From assembly GCA_022563595.1 (NCBI GenBank), contig JADFNB010000016.1:1-64000 (forward strand): a DNA stretch of 64,000 nt, read 5' to 3'. The translations under genes and the position numbers were made by a program. Position 1 is the first letter of the stretch, and every line of letters starts with the position of its first letter. Below, piece after piece: positions 16,001-25,414 of this stretch. The notes beneath the pieces were generated by a model. That model did not search any database. It had not been told where the DNA came from and saw only the letters and a program-made list of their open reading frames with translations. The DNA comes from Gemmatimonadota bacterium. GTDB lineage: Bacteria > Gemmatimonadota > Gemmatimonadetes > Gemmatimonadales > GWC2-71-9.

Positions 16001-19000
16001 ATGGGTCGACACGCCATCTTGCTCGTCGCCGCAGCAGCGTCGCTGCTCGCCGCCCCCGCGGCCGCGCAGTACTTCGGGCAGAACAAGGTCCAGTATAATC
16101 GCCTCGATTTTTCGATCATCGAGACCCAGCATTTCGACATCTACTACTACGACGGAGAGCGGGCGGCTGCGCTGGACGCCGCCCGGATGGCCGAGCGCGC
16201 CTACGGCCGGTTGTCACGGGTCCTGAACCACGAGTACCGCGAGCGACAGCCCATCATTCTGTTCGCCTCGCACAGCGAGTTCCAGCAGAACAACGTCACG
16301 AACATCGGCGAGGCCACGGGTGGCGTCACCGACGCGCTGCGCCACCGCGTCATGCTGCCGTTCACCGGATCGTACAGCGACTTCGAGCATGTCCTGATGC
16401 ACGAACTCGTGCACCAGTTCCAGTACGACGTGTTCGCCCGGGGCCGGGTTGGAGCGGGGCTACAACGCTTGATAGCGGTGCAACCACCACTCTGGCTGAT
16501 GGAGGGCATGGCCGAATACCTGTCTGTGGGCCCAACCAGCCCGCTCACGGCCACTTGGCTGCGCAATGCCGCGCTGGAGGGACACCTCCCGACCATCGAG
16601 GAGATGACCGTCGATCCGCGCGTCTTCCCCTATCGTTACGGACATGCGCTGATGGCGTACATCGGCGAGCGGTGGGGCGACGAAGTCATCGGCGAGATCC
16701 TGCACGGAGTGGCCAGCTCCGGCGTGGAGGCGGGATTCCGACGCGCCCTCGGCATCCCGCTGGAGCAGCTCTCCGAGCAGTGGCACTACGCCGTACGGCG
16801 CACGTATCTGCCGCAGATCGCCGAGCTGGATCCGGCGCACAAGTTCGCCCGGCCCGCCCTGAACCGCCGGCGCACGCGGGCCCGCATGCACATCTCACCG
16901 GCAGTATCGCCTGACGGAACCCAGATCGCGTACCTCTCGGAAGGCGGGTCGTTTTTCATCGATCTCTACGTGGCGGAGACCGAGACGGGCCGCGTGCTCG
17001 GCCGACTCGTGAAGAGCGCCTTCAGTGCTGATTTCGAGAACCTGCGCTACCTGACTTCGGCCGGCTCCTGGTCGGCCGACGGGCGGTTCCTCGCGATCGC
17101 CGCCAAGAGCGGCGGGTCGGACGACATCGTGATCTTCGATATGAAGCGGCGCAGGGTACACCGCCGCATCGACGTCGACCTGCACGGCGTCACCAACCCG
17201 ACGTTCTCGCCCGACGGGACACGGCTGGTCTTCAGCGGCCAGGATGGAGGGATCACCGACCTGTTCGTCGTGAATGCCGACGGAACGAATCTCGAGCGAC
17301 TCACGAACGACAAGTACGCGGACCTGCAAGCCGTGTGGTCGCCGGACGGCTCCGTGATCGCGTTCGCGACCGATCGGAGCCGCCATACCGATCTCGAAAA
17401 CCTGCGGTTCGACAAGCTGCGTATCGCGCTGTACGACTTGGCGTCGGGCGACATCGACGTGATCGAGCAGATGACGGGCCTGAACATCAACCCACAATGG
17501 GCGCCCGACGGTCGCTCCATCGCCTACATCTCCGATCGCACGGGCATCGCGAACATCTTTCTGTACGACCTCGACACCCGCTACGAGTACCAGCTCACCA
17601 ACGTGTACACGGGCGTCACCGGCCTCACGGAGCTGTCTCCCGCAATCTCGTGGGCGCGTGGAGCCGACCGGCTCGTCTTCTCCTACTACGAAGGACGGCG
17701 CGACTTCACGTATACCGTCTACGCCGTGGATGATCCTCGACGGCTCAAGGGCGAGCCGTGGGATGCCGCATCGGCACCGCCGCTCGTGGCCGGCCTCGCC
17801 GCACCCGTCACGGGCACACGGGACACGGTTGCCGCACCGCCGCCCGTTCCCGTATTCGACCTGGCGGCTACGCCACGCATCACTACCTCCGTATACCGGA
17901 GTTCGCGCGGTTTTCGGGCCTCCGCGGCCCAGCCGCAAGCCGCCGCACCGAACGAGCGACCCGTGTCGGTCAAACAACTCCTCGACAGCGCTACGATCGC
18001 GCTGCCGGATACGGCGGAGTTCGGGTTCCGGAACTATTCTGGCAGGCTCACGCCCGACTACATCGCGCAGCCGACCATCGGCTACGCCCGCGACAACTTC
18101 GGGCAAGGCATCTTTGGCGGGACGGCGATCCAACTCTCCGACATGCTGGGGAACAGGCGGCTCCTGCTCGCCGGACAGCTCAACGGTCGCATCGACGAAG
18201 CGCAGATCCTGGTCGCCTACGGCAACTTCGCCCGCCGGACAAACTGGCTAGTAGGCTACGAGCAGTACCCCCTCTTCTTCTTCTCGGGCAGCACATTCGA
18301 TATCGATTCGACCGGGCTACGCGTGTCGGTGATCGGCCTGGACCGCTTCATCGTACGCACCGCGTTCGCCGAAGCGTCACGACCGTTCAACCGGTTCCGC
18401 CGCGTCGAGTTCGGTTTGCGCGCCAACAACATCGGTCGCGCGCGCCAGGAATTCATACGGACGATCGATCCGTCGGGTCTCATCGATCAGGAGGTCGTCA
18501 CGACGGGGCTGGGGCATACCAACTATCTGCAGCCGTCGATCGCGATGGTTTTCGACAACTCGGTATCGTTGTACGTCGGCCCCATCATGGGACGGCGCAG
18601 CCGTTTCGAGTACGCTCCCGCCATCGGCGATTGGCGGTTCCACCAATTGCTCGCCGACTACCGCCGCTACGACCAGCTCGTCGGCCCGTTCGTCCTCGCG
18701 ACACGAACGATGTTCTTCGGCCGGTTCGGCCGCGACGACGATCAATTCCCGGTGTTCTTGGGCTCCACCGAACTGATCCGCGGATACACCGCAGGCTCGT
18801 TGCGCCGGAACGAATGCCTCAAAACCGACCTAGGCGGGTCGTTCTCCGGGTGCGCCGAGCTCGACCAACTGATTGGGAGCCGGATCGGCGTGTTCAACGC
18901 CGAACTCCGTTTTCCGCTGATTCGTACCCTCTCGCTCGCTATCCTGCCCATCTGGTTTCCGCCGATCGAGGGCGCCATCTTCTTCGACGCCGGAATCGCC

Positions 19001-19204
19001 TGGAACTCGGGCAACCAACTCACCTTCCGGCGCTCTTCCAGCGAACCCGACGACCGGGTGCGCCAACCGCTCACGAGCTGGGGGTTCTCCGCCCGGGTGA
19101 ACTTGCTCGGTTTCACCGTGCTCCGGTTCGACTATGCCAAGCCGCTGGTCCGGGCCGACGGCGTAGGCGCGTACTGGACAGTGAGCCTGGGACCGACGTT
19201 CTAG
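16001..19204 (+). CDS. Secreted gluzincin-type peptidase domain, TolB-like propeller and outer-membrane barrel in one chain
   Basis: A 1067-residue protein with a Sec signal (MGRHAILLVAAAASLLAAPA, cleaved near AAAQ). Residues 30-290 form a peptidase-like domain with HELVHQ at 134-139 and the third ligand in EGMAEY, a gluzincin zinc site. Residues 300-600 carry TolB/WD40-like repeats (SPAVSPDGTQIAYLS, PTFSPDGTRLVFSG, PQWAPDGRSIAYIS). From about 690 the sequence turns into amphipathic strands ending LRFDYAKPL and a terminal aromatic residue (GPTF), like Omp85-type barrels. The likely topology is a barrel in the outer membrane with the protease and propeller outside or in the periplasm. The substrate is unknown. 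ATG at 16001 lies directly before the signal peptide, with AGGTAGG 5 bases upstream. Confidence 0.85.
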   Translation: MGRHAILLVAAAASLLAAPAAAQYFGQNKVQYNRLDFSIIETQHFDIYYYDGERAAALDAARMAERAYGRLSRVLNHEYRERQPIILFASHSEFQQNNVTNIGEATGGVTDALRHRVMLPFTGSYSDFEHVLMHELVHQFQYDVFARGRVGAGLQRLIAVQPPLWLMEGMAEYLSVGPTSPLTATWLRNAALEGHLPTIEEMTVDPRVFPYRYGHALMAYIGERWGDEVIGEILHGVASSGVEAGFRRALGIPLEQLSEQWHYAVRRTYLPQIAELDPAHKFARPALNRRRTRARMHISPAVSPDGTQIAYLSEGGSFFIDLYVAETETGRVLGRLVKSAFSADFENLRYLTSAGSWSADGRFLAIAAKSGGSDDIVIFDMKRRRVHRRIDVDLHGVTNPTFSPDGTRLVFSGQDGGITDLFVVNADGTNLERLTNDKYADLQAVWSPDGSVIAFATDRSRHTDLENLRFDKLRIALYDLASGDIDVIEQMTGLNINPQWAPDGRSIAYISDRTGIANIFLYDLDTRYEYQLTNVYTGVTGLTELSPAISWARGADRLVFSYYEGRRDFTYTVYAVDDPRRLKGEPWDAASAPPLVAGLAAPVTGTRDTVAAPPPVPVFDLAATPRITTSVYRSSRGFRASAAQPQAAAPNERPVSVKQLLDSATIALPDTAEFGFRNYSGRLTPDYIAQPTIGYARDNFGQGIFGGTAIQLSDMLGNRRLLLAGQLNGRIDEAQILVAYGNFARRTNWLVGYEQYPLFFFSGSTFDIDSTGLRVSVIGLDRFIVRTAFAEASRPFNRFRRVEFGLRANNIGRARQEFIRTIDPSGLIDQEVVTTGLGHTNYLQPSIAMVFDNSVSLYVGPIMGRRSRFEYAPAIGDWRFHQLLADYRRYDQLVGPFVLATRTMFFGRFGRDDDQFPVFLGSTELIRGYTAGSLRRNECLKTDLGGSFSGCAELDQLIGSRIGVFNAELRFPLIRTLSLAILPIWFPPIEGAIFFDAGIAWNSGNQLTFRRSSSEPDDRVRQPLTSWGFSARVNLLGFTVLRFDYAKPLVRADGVGAYWTVSLGPTF

Positions 19205-19285
19205 CGGATGAGAGGATGGCATGGTGGAACGATGGCAATGTTCCACCCCGCGATCCTTGCATCCTCCCACTGTCTTGCCATGCCT
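19205..19285. repeat. Octamer-like GATGGCAT repeats with an inverted repeat
   Basis: After the barrel gene, GATG-containing octamers (gatgagag, gatggcat, ggtggaac, gatggcaa) run head to tail. GGTGGAAC (19223-19230) pairs with GTTCCACC (19240-19247). A second, opposite run (catcctcc ... ttgccatgcc) lies at 19258-19285. The same type of octamer occurs inside hyuA at 57010-57040. The region could fold into a terminator-like structure but lacks a T-run. Confidence 0.5.
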
Positions 19286-19309
19286 TCCCACGCTTCCTAG
19301 CTTGCGCTC

Positions 19310-20716
19310 GTGCGGCACCAAGTCCTGCTGTTGACCACAACGTTGGCGCTCACCGCCTGCGGCGGCCGCTCTCCTCAGACCACAGCGCTCAAGGAAGCCG
19401 TCGCGGCCGCCGGAGCGCGGCGCGCGCCGGTTACCTCCGTTGCATTCCGCTTTGCCGGACGGGTGGGAGAGGGGGAAGGGGCGGCGGTGCGGATGTACCG
19501 GCTGCCGACGCTGGACGAGGTAGCGTGGCGGTTCGATACGCCCGGCCTGCACGTGCGGGACGTCATCGGGCTGCGCGCCGATTACGACGAGATCCTGCTA
19601 GTGACGCCGTCGAACGAGTTGGTGGTGCTCGATCTCGATTCGGGCCGCCCCCGGAAGGCCGACACGAACGTCACGCGCGCAGCGCTCGGCCCAATGGGTA
19701 CACCAATCTTGGGGCGATCCGACGGCACGGTGGCGCAGCTCGAGGGACGGAAGGTAACCCCGCTACTCGATTCACTCGAGGGAACGATCGAGGGACTCTG
19801 GGGAGCGATCGGTGGGCGCGTGCTCCTGGTCGTCACCACCGGCGACGGACGGGAACTCCTGATTCTCGGATCCGGACAGGACCCGTCGCGGCTCGCCATT
19901 CCCCAGGGACCGCTCGCGATAGCGCCGTTCGGTGACGCGGTCGCCGTAGCGACCGACTCGGGGATCGTCGTGATCACGCCCGGCCGGGACCCGGTCGAGC
20001 GGTTCGTCGCGCTTCATGCGGCGCCGGTTGCCCTGACGTGGTCAGCCTCAGCACACCGGATCTACGTCGCCACGGGAACCGACGACCTCGTGACGATCGA
20101 GCGGTTCCTGCTCGCCGAGCTGGGACGCCGCCCGCTCCCGCTCGCGGTCTCCGACCTGCGGATCGATCCGGCCGGCCGCATGCTGCTCGGCCGGGCGCTG
20201 CTGGGTGATACGGTGCTGATCGTATCGCTCAAAGACTCCACGCCGCCGGTCAAACAGGCCGGGACCTGGGACGACGACCTGCCCGCCGTAGCCTGGGACG
20301 GGACGGTGCTGCTGCGCCGGGGCAATGACATTGTCGCTCTGGAGGGTGGCACGCTGGAGAGAACCGGCCGCACCCTGGGTGGCGCCCGGGACAGGTGGCT
20401 GATCGCCCACTGGGATCCACGGCGCCCCGCGCTCCAGCTCGCCGACGAGGCACGGGCCGCCGCCGAGCGCAAGCGGAACCAGCGGTTCTACCTCCAGGTG
20501 AGCAGCACCTCCAACCTCGATTGGGCGGAGGCGCTCGCCCGTGATCTGCGTCGGGCCGGCATGAAGTCGGCGGTGCTCCCGCCCGACGAGCTGATCGAGA
20601 TGTACCGGGTCGTGATCGGGCCGTATCCCGCCCGGGACCAGGCCGAAGAGATCGGGCGGACGTTGGGTATGCCCTACTTCATCTTCACCGAAACGCCGCC
20701 GCCCGACACACCATGA
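19310..20716 (+). CDS. SPOR-domain lipoprotein with propeller-like repeats
   Basis: A 468-residue protein whose N-terminus RHQVLLLTTTLALTACGG is a lipoprotein signal with lipobox LTAC. The middle (60-370) has repeating blades of the kind found in beta-propellers (DEILLVTPSNELVVLDLDSG, GDAVAVATDSGIVVITPG). The last 75 residues (RFYLQVSSTSNLDWAEALAR to RVVIGPYPARDQAEEIG) form a SPOR domain, which binds denuded septal peptidoglycan. This points to a cell-envelope or division role. The GTG start precedes the signal peptide directly; the stop overlaps the next start (ATGA). Confidence 0.82.
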   Translation: MRHQVLLLTTTLALTACGGRSPQTTALKEAVAAAGARRAPVTSVAFRFAGRVGEGEGAAVRMYRLPTLDEVAWRFDTPGLHVRDVIGLRADYDEILLVTPSNELVVLDLDSGRPRKADTNVTRAALGPMGTPILGRSDGTVAQLEGRKVTPLLDSLEGTIEGLWGAIGGRVLLVVTTGDGRELLILGSGQDPSRLAIPQGPLAIAPFGDAVAVATDSGIVVITPGRDPVERFVALHAAPVALTWSASAHRIYVATGTDDLVTIERFLLAELGRRPLPLAVSDLRIDPAGRMLLGRALLGDTVLIVSLKDSTPPVKQAGTWDDDLPAVAWDGTVLLRRGNDIVALEGGTLERTGRTLGGARDRWLIAHWDPRRPALQLADEARAAAERKRNQRFYLQVSSTSNLDWAEALARDLRRAGMKSAVLPPDELIEMYRVVIGPYPARDQAEEIGRTLGMPYFIFTETPPPDTP

Positions 20717-21945
20717 CTATTCGGGACGTTCAGCGTATCGATCTGTCACAGCTCGTCCCCTCTCTGCTCGCCAACAAGTCGGTGATAGCGTTGGTGCCGG
20801 CCGTGGCGGACGATCCGTGGGCGGCGCAGGTGGCCTGGGAGATCGCGCGTGCCGCGGCGTCCGGCCGGCGGGTGGCGCTGGTCGACGTGAGCCTGGAACA
20901 GCCGGCGCTCGACGCCGGCGCGCCGGCGGGTGAAGGTCTGGTGGACGCTTTCGAGTTCGGCGCGTCGCTGACACACGTCGCCCGGGAGCAGGCACCCGGG
21001 TTGTTCTTCATCTCGGTCGGCACCGCGCCGTCCGATCCCCACATGGTGCGCCAACACCCGCGGTGGCGGCGCCTGAGCCGCGGGTTCGCCAGCGAGGGAG
21101 CGTTGCTCCTGCTCTACGTGCCGGCCGACGCGGTGGATGACCTGGCCGTCAAGCTGGACGGAGTCCTGGTCCTGGCCCGCGAAGGCGGGATCCCGGATAC
21201 AGTCGGCGATATTCCCGTCCTGGCGACGGTGCGCGAGGGAGATGTGGCGCCGGCCATCGGGGTCAGGCGGGTCCACATTCCATGGCGCCCACTGCTCCTG
21301 GGCGCTGGCGGGGTACTCGCGACGGGAGCCATCGCGACTCTCATCCTCATGCTGCTGCCGGCCCCCGCTCCACCGGAGCCGGTCGAACCCGAGCCGATAC
21401 CACCACCGGAACTGTCCGCCAGGCCGCAGCCGGCGCTACCCACTCCGCCGCCCGAGCCCACAGGTGACACGCTGTTCTACTCGGTGCAGGTGGCGGCGTT
21501 CAACCGCCTGACGCAGGCCACTGCCCGTGCCGACGAGCTGACGGCGGCCGGTCACCCGTCCACGGTGACACCCGTTCATCTCGGCCGCCGCGCCAGTCGC
21601 TGGTACCGGGTGGTGGTGGGCGCGGTGGCTAGCTCGCGGGCGGCCGATTCGATGCGCCGCGCCCTGTGGAACGCGAGGCTGGTGGATAGGGGCCAGGGAG
21701 TCATCCTGCGAACGCCCCTTACCCATCAGATCTCGCTCCATGAGACCGAGGCGGCCGCGGAGGCAGCCGCTCGAGGGCTACGGGAACGGGGGTTTCCGGC
21801 GTACATTGTTGCGGGCTCGAACGGGGCCTCGCGTGTCGTCTTCGGCGCGTTCGAGAGTCCACAGCAGGCAGCCGCCGGCGACTCGCTGCTCGCGGCATAT
21901 GGGCTGACCGGCACCCTCGTTTCCCGTATTGGAACGCCACGATGA
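20713..21945 (+). CDS. Membrane-anchored ParA/BY-kinase-like protein with two SPOR repeats
   Basis: A 410-residue protein. Residues 1-185 resemble the Rossmann-like core of ParA/MinD or tyrosine-kinase CpsD proteins (SVIALVPAVADDPWAAQVAW, then GRRVALVDVSLEQPALD, GLFFISVG), but the Walker A glycines and lysine are missing. One membrane helix (about 195-218, LLLGAGGVLATGAIATLILM) and a proline-rich linker (PAPAPPEPVEPEPIPPP) lead to two C-terminal SPOR-like repeats (SVQVAAFNRLTQATARADEL with WYRVVVGA, and ISLHETEAAAEAAARGLRE with RVVFGAFE). It starts four bases inside the previous gene and overlaps smc. I infer a septum-linked envelope protein, perhaps coupling division and chromosome handling. 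Confidence 0.78.
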   Translation: MTIRDVQRIDLSQLVPSLLANKSVIALVPAVADDPWAAQVAWEIARAAASGRRVALVDVSLEQPALDAGAPAGEGLVDAFEFGASLTHVAREQAPGLFFISVGTAPSDPHMVRQHPRWRRLSRGFASEGALLLLYVPADAVDDLAVKLDGVLVLAREGGIPDTVGDIPVLATVREGDVAPAIGVRRVHIPWRPLLLGAGGVLATGAIATLILMLLPAPAPPEPVEPEPIPPPELSARPQPALPTPPPEPTGDTLFYSVQVAAFNRLTQATARADELTAAGHPSTVTPVHLGRRASRWYRVVVGAVASSRAADSMRRALWNARLVDRGQGVILRTPLTHQISLHETEAAAEAAARGLRERGFPAYIVAGSNGASRVVFGAFESPQQAAAGDSLLAAYGLTGTLVSRIGTPR

Positions 21946-24900
21946 AGCTGACCCGTATCCGTCTCACGGGCTTCAAATCATTTGCCCATCATGTCGAGCT
22001 GCCGTTTGACGATGGGATGACCGCCATCGTGGGCCCAAACGGGTGTGGGAAGTCGAACATCTCGGACGCGGTACGTTGGGTCCTCGGCGAGCAGCGGGCG
22101 AGCCTCCTCCGCGGCGAGCGGATGGAAGACATCATCTTCCATGGCGCCGCGAAACACCGGCCGGTGAACGTAGCCGAGGTATCGCTGGTGTTCGACAACA
22201 GCGATGGGACCCTCCCGATCGCGTACCACGAGGTCGAGGTGGCGCGTCGGCTCTCTCGCAGCGGCCAGAGCGACTACCTGATCAACCAGTCGCCGGTACG
22301 ACTGCGGGACGTGCAGGACCTGCTGCGCGGCACCGGGCTGGGAAGCGACGCCGGGGTCGTCATCGAAGCGCAGATGATCGACCGCCTGCTCTCGGACAAG
22401 GCCGAAGAGCGGCGCTCGCTGTTCGAGGAGGCGGCGGGGATCGGCCTGTACCGCGATCGCAAGACAACTACCGAACGTCAGCTCGAGCGTACGACGGATG
22501 ACCTCCAGCGGCTCGACGACATCATCAACGAAGTCCAACGCGAGGTCCGTAGTCTGGCACGCCAGCGCGGCAAGGCGGAACGTTACACGCAGTTCACCGC
22601 GCAACGTTTCGCGATCATCATGACGCTCGCGCGTCACGACCTCGGTCGTCACGACGACGAAGCCCGCGCCCTCGCCGAAGCCCGCAGCGAGATCGGCGCA
22701 CAGCTCCCGGCGGCGCACCGGGCCGTGGCGGACCGAGAACGGGATCGGGAGGATGCGGGGCAGGTGCGGCATGCTGCGGAGGCGCGTCGCACCGAGCTGG
22801 AGCGCCGCCTGGCCGCGACGCGGCTCGAGGTGGAACGCCTGGAGGGCAATCTCAAGCTTGCGGGCGAACGGATGCAGAACGCGGCGGAGCGGAAGGCCCG
22901 AGCGCAGGCGGAACACGACAGCATGGGGGATCGGGCGGTGGGAGCGGAACGCGATCGGGAGGAGGCGGCGAGCGAGCGGGCCGCCGCCACGGAAGCGCGG
23001 GTATCGGTCCAGGGAGAGCTGGACCTGCGCACCGAATCGGAGGAAGAGGTCCGCCGTCGACTGACCGCGGTCCGGGAGGCGGTGGCCGTATGCCAGGACC
23101 GTTTGCAGGAGCACGCGGAGCGAGCCCGCGCGCTGGCCGGCGAGCGTGGGTCGCTCGAACGAGACCTTGCCGATCTGCGCGAGCAGCTAGCACAGGCGGA
23201 GCAGGCGCGTGCCCAGCACCGTGTGGATCTCAAGAATGCCGAGCGGCGGCTGCGGGAGGCGCGCAGCGAGACGGAGACCCGGCGCGACGAAGTGCGCAAC
23301 ACCGAAGCGGAGCTGGAGCGGGCGCGGCACGCGCTCGCCGCCGCACGCGAGCACGAGGGTGCCATCCGCACGGAGCGACGCACGGCCGAGGAGATGATGG
23401 CCCGCCGCACGGCGCGACGCGACGCACTGGAACGGCTCGAGCGCGAGCATGAAGGATTGGCTCCGGCAGCGCGCCGGCTGCTCCAGGCCAAGGACCGGTT
23501 CGGCGATGGCGCGGTCCTCGGCCCACTTTCCGATTTCCTGACCACCTCGCGAGCCGACGCCCATTTGGCGGAACGCCTGTTTGGCGAATGGCTGCACGCG
23601 GTGCTGGTGACGGACGATACAGTGGTGGAATCGATCCGACGCTGGCACGAGGAGCACCGTCCCGGACCGCTCATGCTGCTGCCGGCGACCGGACCGGAGG
23701 GGCCGGAAGATCACGGCGACGAACCACTCCCGGTCGCGGCCCGCGGTCCGGCGGCGGCGTGGGCCCGCGCCTTGTTGCGCGGGCACGACGTGCTCGACGA
23801 CGCCGGCCGCGCGATTCGCCGCCCCAACGGAGCTGTCGTCCTCTCGGGCGACACGGACGGCTCGGGTCCCCTGGCGAGGCGGGCCGACCTGGACGCGTTG
23901 CGGGCCGAGATCAATGAGGCACAGGGCGAGCTGGACCGGCTCGAGCACGAGCTGGAGCGCGCCGCCCGCGCGCACGAGGAAGCCGAGCGCACACTGGCGA
24001 CGGCGAGCGAGCGGGCGGAGCGCGCCCGGCAGGCCCATCGCGACGCTGAGGGGACGGCCGACGATGCCGGGCGGATCCTGCAACGGGTCGAGCGAGATCT
24101 GGCCGAGGCCGAGACGACGTGTGCGCGACTGAGCGAGCGCGTGGCCAAGCGCCGGTCGCGCTTGGCGCAGGTCACGGACGAAATGGAGGGCGCCGAGGCG
24201 GAGCGCACGCGCCTCGAAGAGGATCACGCCGGACGCCGCTCCGCGCTCAGCGAGATCGAGGCGCAGCAGGAAGCGGCGCGCGAGCGGCGCGTGCACTGGC
24301 AGGTGGAAGAGGCGCAGGTCGCCGCACGCGAGCAGGCGGCACGCGAGCGCGAGGAACGGGCGGAGGCGGTTCTGGCTGACGCACGCGAGGAGATTACGTC
24401 ACTCGAGCGCGAGATGGAGCAGATCGAGCGCGACACCGGCACCCTCACCGAACAGCGTCAAGAGTGGACCGACGCGCTCGCCGAGCGACGTGTGGCCGTG
24501 CAGGAGATGGAGGCCGCCGCGCGGAGTGCCGAGACGGCGGTCAGCGAGGCCGAAGCGCGCGTAGACGCGCTCGAGCGCGCACTCGCCGAAGCCCGCGATA
24601 CGCTGGCTGCCGCGAGCGAGCGCTCTCACCGCCTGGACATCGAGCAGACCGAACTGGAGGGCCGGCGTCACGCCCTGATCGAGCGGATCGAGGGCGAGTG
24701 GCACCGGCCGATCGACGAGCTGCTCGAGAAGGCGGAAGTGGTCGAAGGCGATCTCACTGCGCTTCGCGCGGAGGCCGATCGGCTCACCCAGGTACTCGAA
24801 ACGATGGGCCCGGTCAACCCGCTCGCTGTCGAGGAGCATGCCGAGACCGTGCAGCGCCTCGAGTTCCTGACCGGTCAATGCGAAGATCTGGTCGCCGCGC

Positions 24901-25412
24901 GCAACAAGTTGGGGGAAGCGTTGCGCGAGATCGAGGTGACGGCGCGTGAGATGTTCGTCAAGACGTTCGCCACCATCCGCGAGAACTTCCACGACGTATT
25001 CCAGATGCTCTTCGACGGGGGCGAATGCGACGTGCGTCTTGCCGACGAGAATGATCCGCTCGAGAGCGACATCGAGATCCACGCGGCACCGCGCGGGAAG
25101 CGCGCGCAGCGAATCCACTTGCTCTCGTCCGGCGAGCGGGCGCTCGTCGCGATCTCCTTGCTCTTTGCCATCTATCTCACCAAGCCGAGCCCGTTCTGCC
25201 TGCTGGACGAGGTGGACGCGCCGCTGGATGACGCCAACGTCGTGCGGTTCATCAAGTTGTTGAGCGGGTTCAAACAGGACACGCAGTTCATCGTCATCAC
25301 GCACAATCCGCGCACCATGCAGGTGGCAGACAACGTGTACGGGGTGACCATGCAGGAGCCGGGCGTGTCGACGATCGTCGGGGTCCGGCTCGGGGAGGTC
25401 GAGCCGGTCTGA
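21942..25412 (+). CDS. smc: Chromosome segregation ATPase SMC
   Basis: The 1156-residue protein has the SMC head-coil-hinge-coil-head plan. The N-terminal head holds LTGFKSFA and the Walker A GPNGCGKSNISDAVRWVLGE. Heptad-rich arms full of Glu, Arg and Ala (about 170-500 and 660-990) flank a hinge near 505-640. The C-terminal head has LLSSGERALVAISLLFAIYL and Walker B FCLLDEVDAPLDD. Length matches bacterial SMC. No scpA or scpB is adjacent. The start overlaps the SPOR gene (ATGA), so expression is coupled to envelope genes. Confidence 0.97.
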   Translation: MKLTRIRLTGFKSFAHHVELPFDDGMTAIVGPNGCGKSNISDAVRWVLGEQRASLLRGERMEDIIFHGAAKHRPVNVAEVSLVFDNSDGTLPIAYHEVEVARRLSRSGQSDYLINQSPVRLRDVQDLLRGTGLGSDAGVVIEAQMIDRLLSDKAEERRSLFEEAAGIGLYRDRKTTTERQLERTTDDLQRLDDIINEVQREVRSLARQRGKAERYTQFTAQRFAIIMTLARHDLGRHDDEARALAEARSEIGAQLPAAHRAVADRERDREDAGQVRHAAEARRTELERRLAATRLEVERLEGNLKLAGERMQNAAERKARAQAEHDSMGDRAVGAERDREEAASERAAATEARVSVQGELDLRTESEEEVRRRLTAVREAVAVCQDRLQEHAERARALAGERGSLERDLADLREQLAQAEQARAQHRVDLKNAERRLREARSETETRRDEVRNTEAELERARHALAAAREHEGAIRTERRTAEEMMARRTARRDALERLEREHEGLAPAARRLLQAKDRFGDGAVLGPLSDFLTTSRADAHLAERLFGEWLHAVLVTDDTVVESIRRWHEEHRPGPLMLLPATGPEGPEDHGDEPLPVAARGPAAAWARALLRGHDVLDDAGRAIRRPNGAVVLSGDTDGSGPLARRADLDALRAEINEAQGELDRLEHELERAARAHEEAERTLATASERAERARQAHRDAEGTADDAGRILQRVERDLAEAETTCARLSERVAKRRSRLAQVTDEMEGAEAERTRLEEDHAGRRSALSEIEAQQEAARERRVHWQVEEAQVAAREQAAREREERAEAVLADAREEITSLEREMEQIERDTGTLTEQRQEWTDALAERRVAVQEMEAAARSAETAVSEAEARVDALERALAEARDTLAAASERSHRLDIEQTELEGRRHALIERIEGEWHRPIDELLEKAEVVEGDLTALRAEADRLTQVLETMGPVNPLAVEEHAETVQRLEFLTGQCEDLVAARNKLGEALREIEVTAREMFVKTFATIRENFHDVFQMLFDGGECDVRLADENDPLESDIEIHAAPRGKRAQRIHLLSSGERALVAISLLFAIYLTKPSPFCLLDEVDAPLDDANVVRFIKLLSGFKQDTQFIVITHNPRTMQVADNVYGVTMQEPGVSTIVGVRLGEVEPV

Positions 25413-25414
25413 CC

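Noticed and set aside
17758-19935. 725-codon plus-strand frame overlapping the barrel protein and the next gene
   Set aside because: Arginine-rich shadow; it runs across the stop of the real gene and the start of another.
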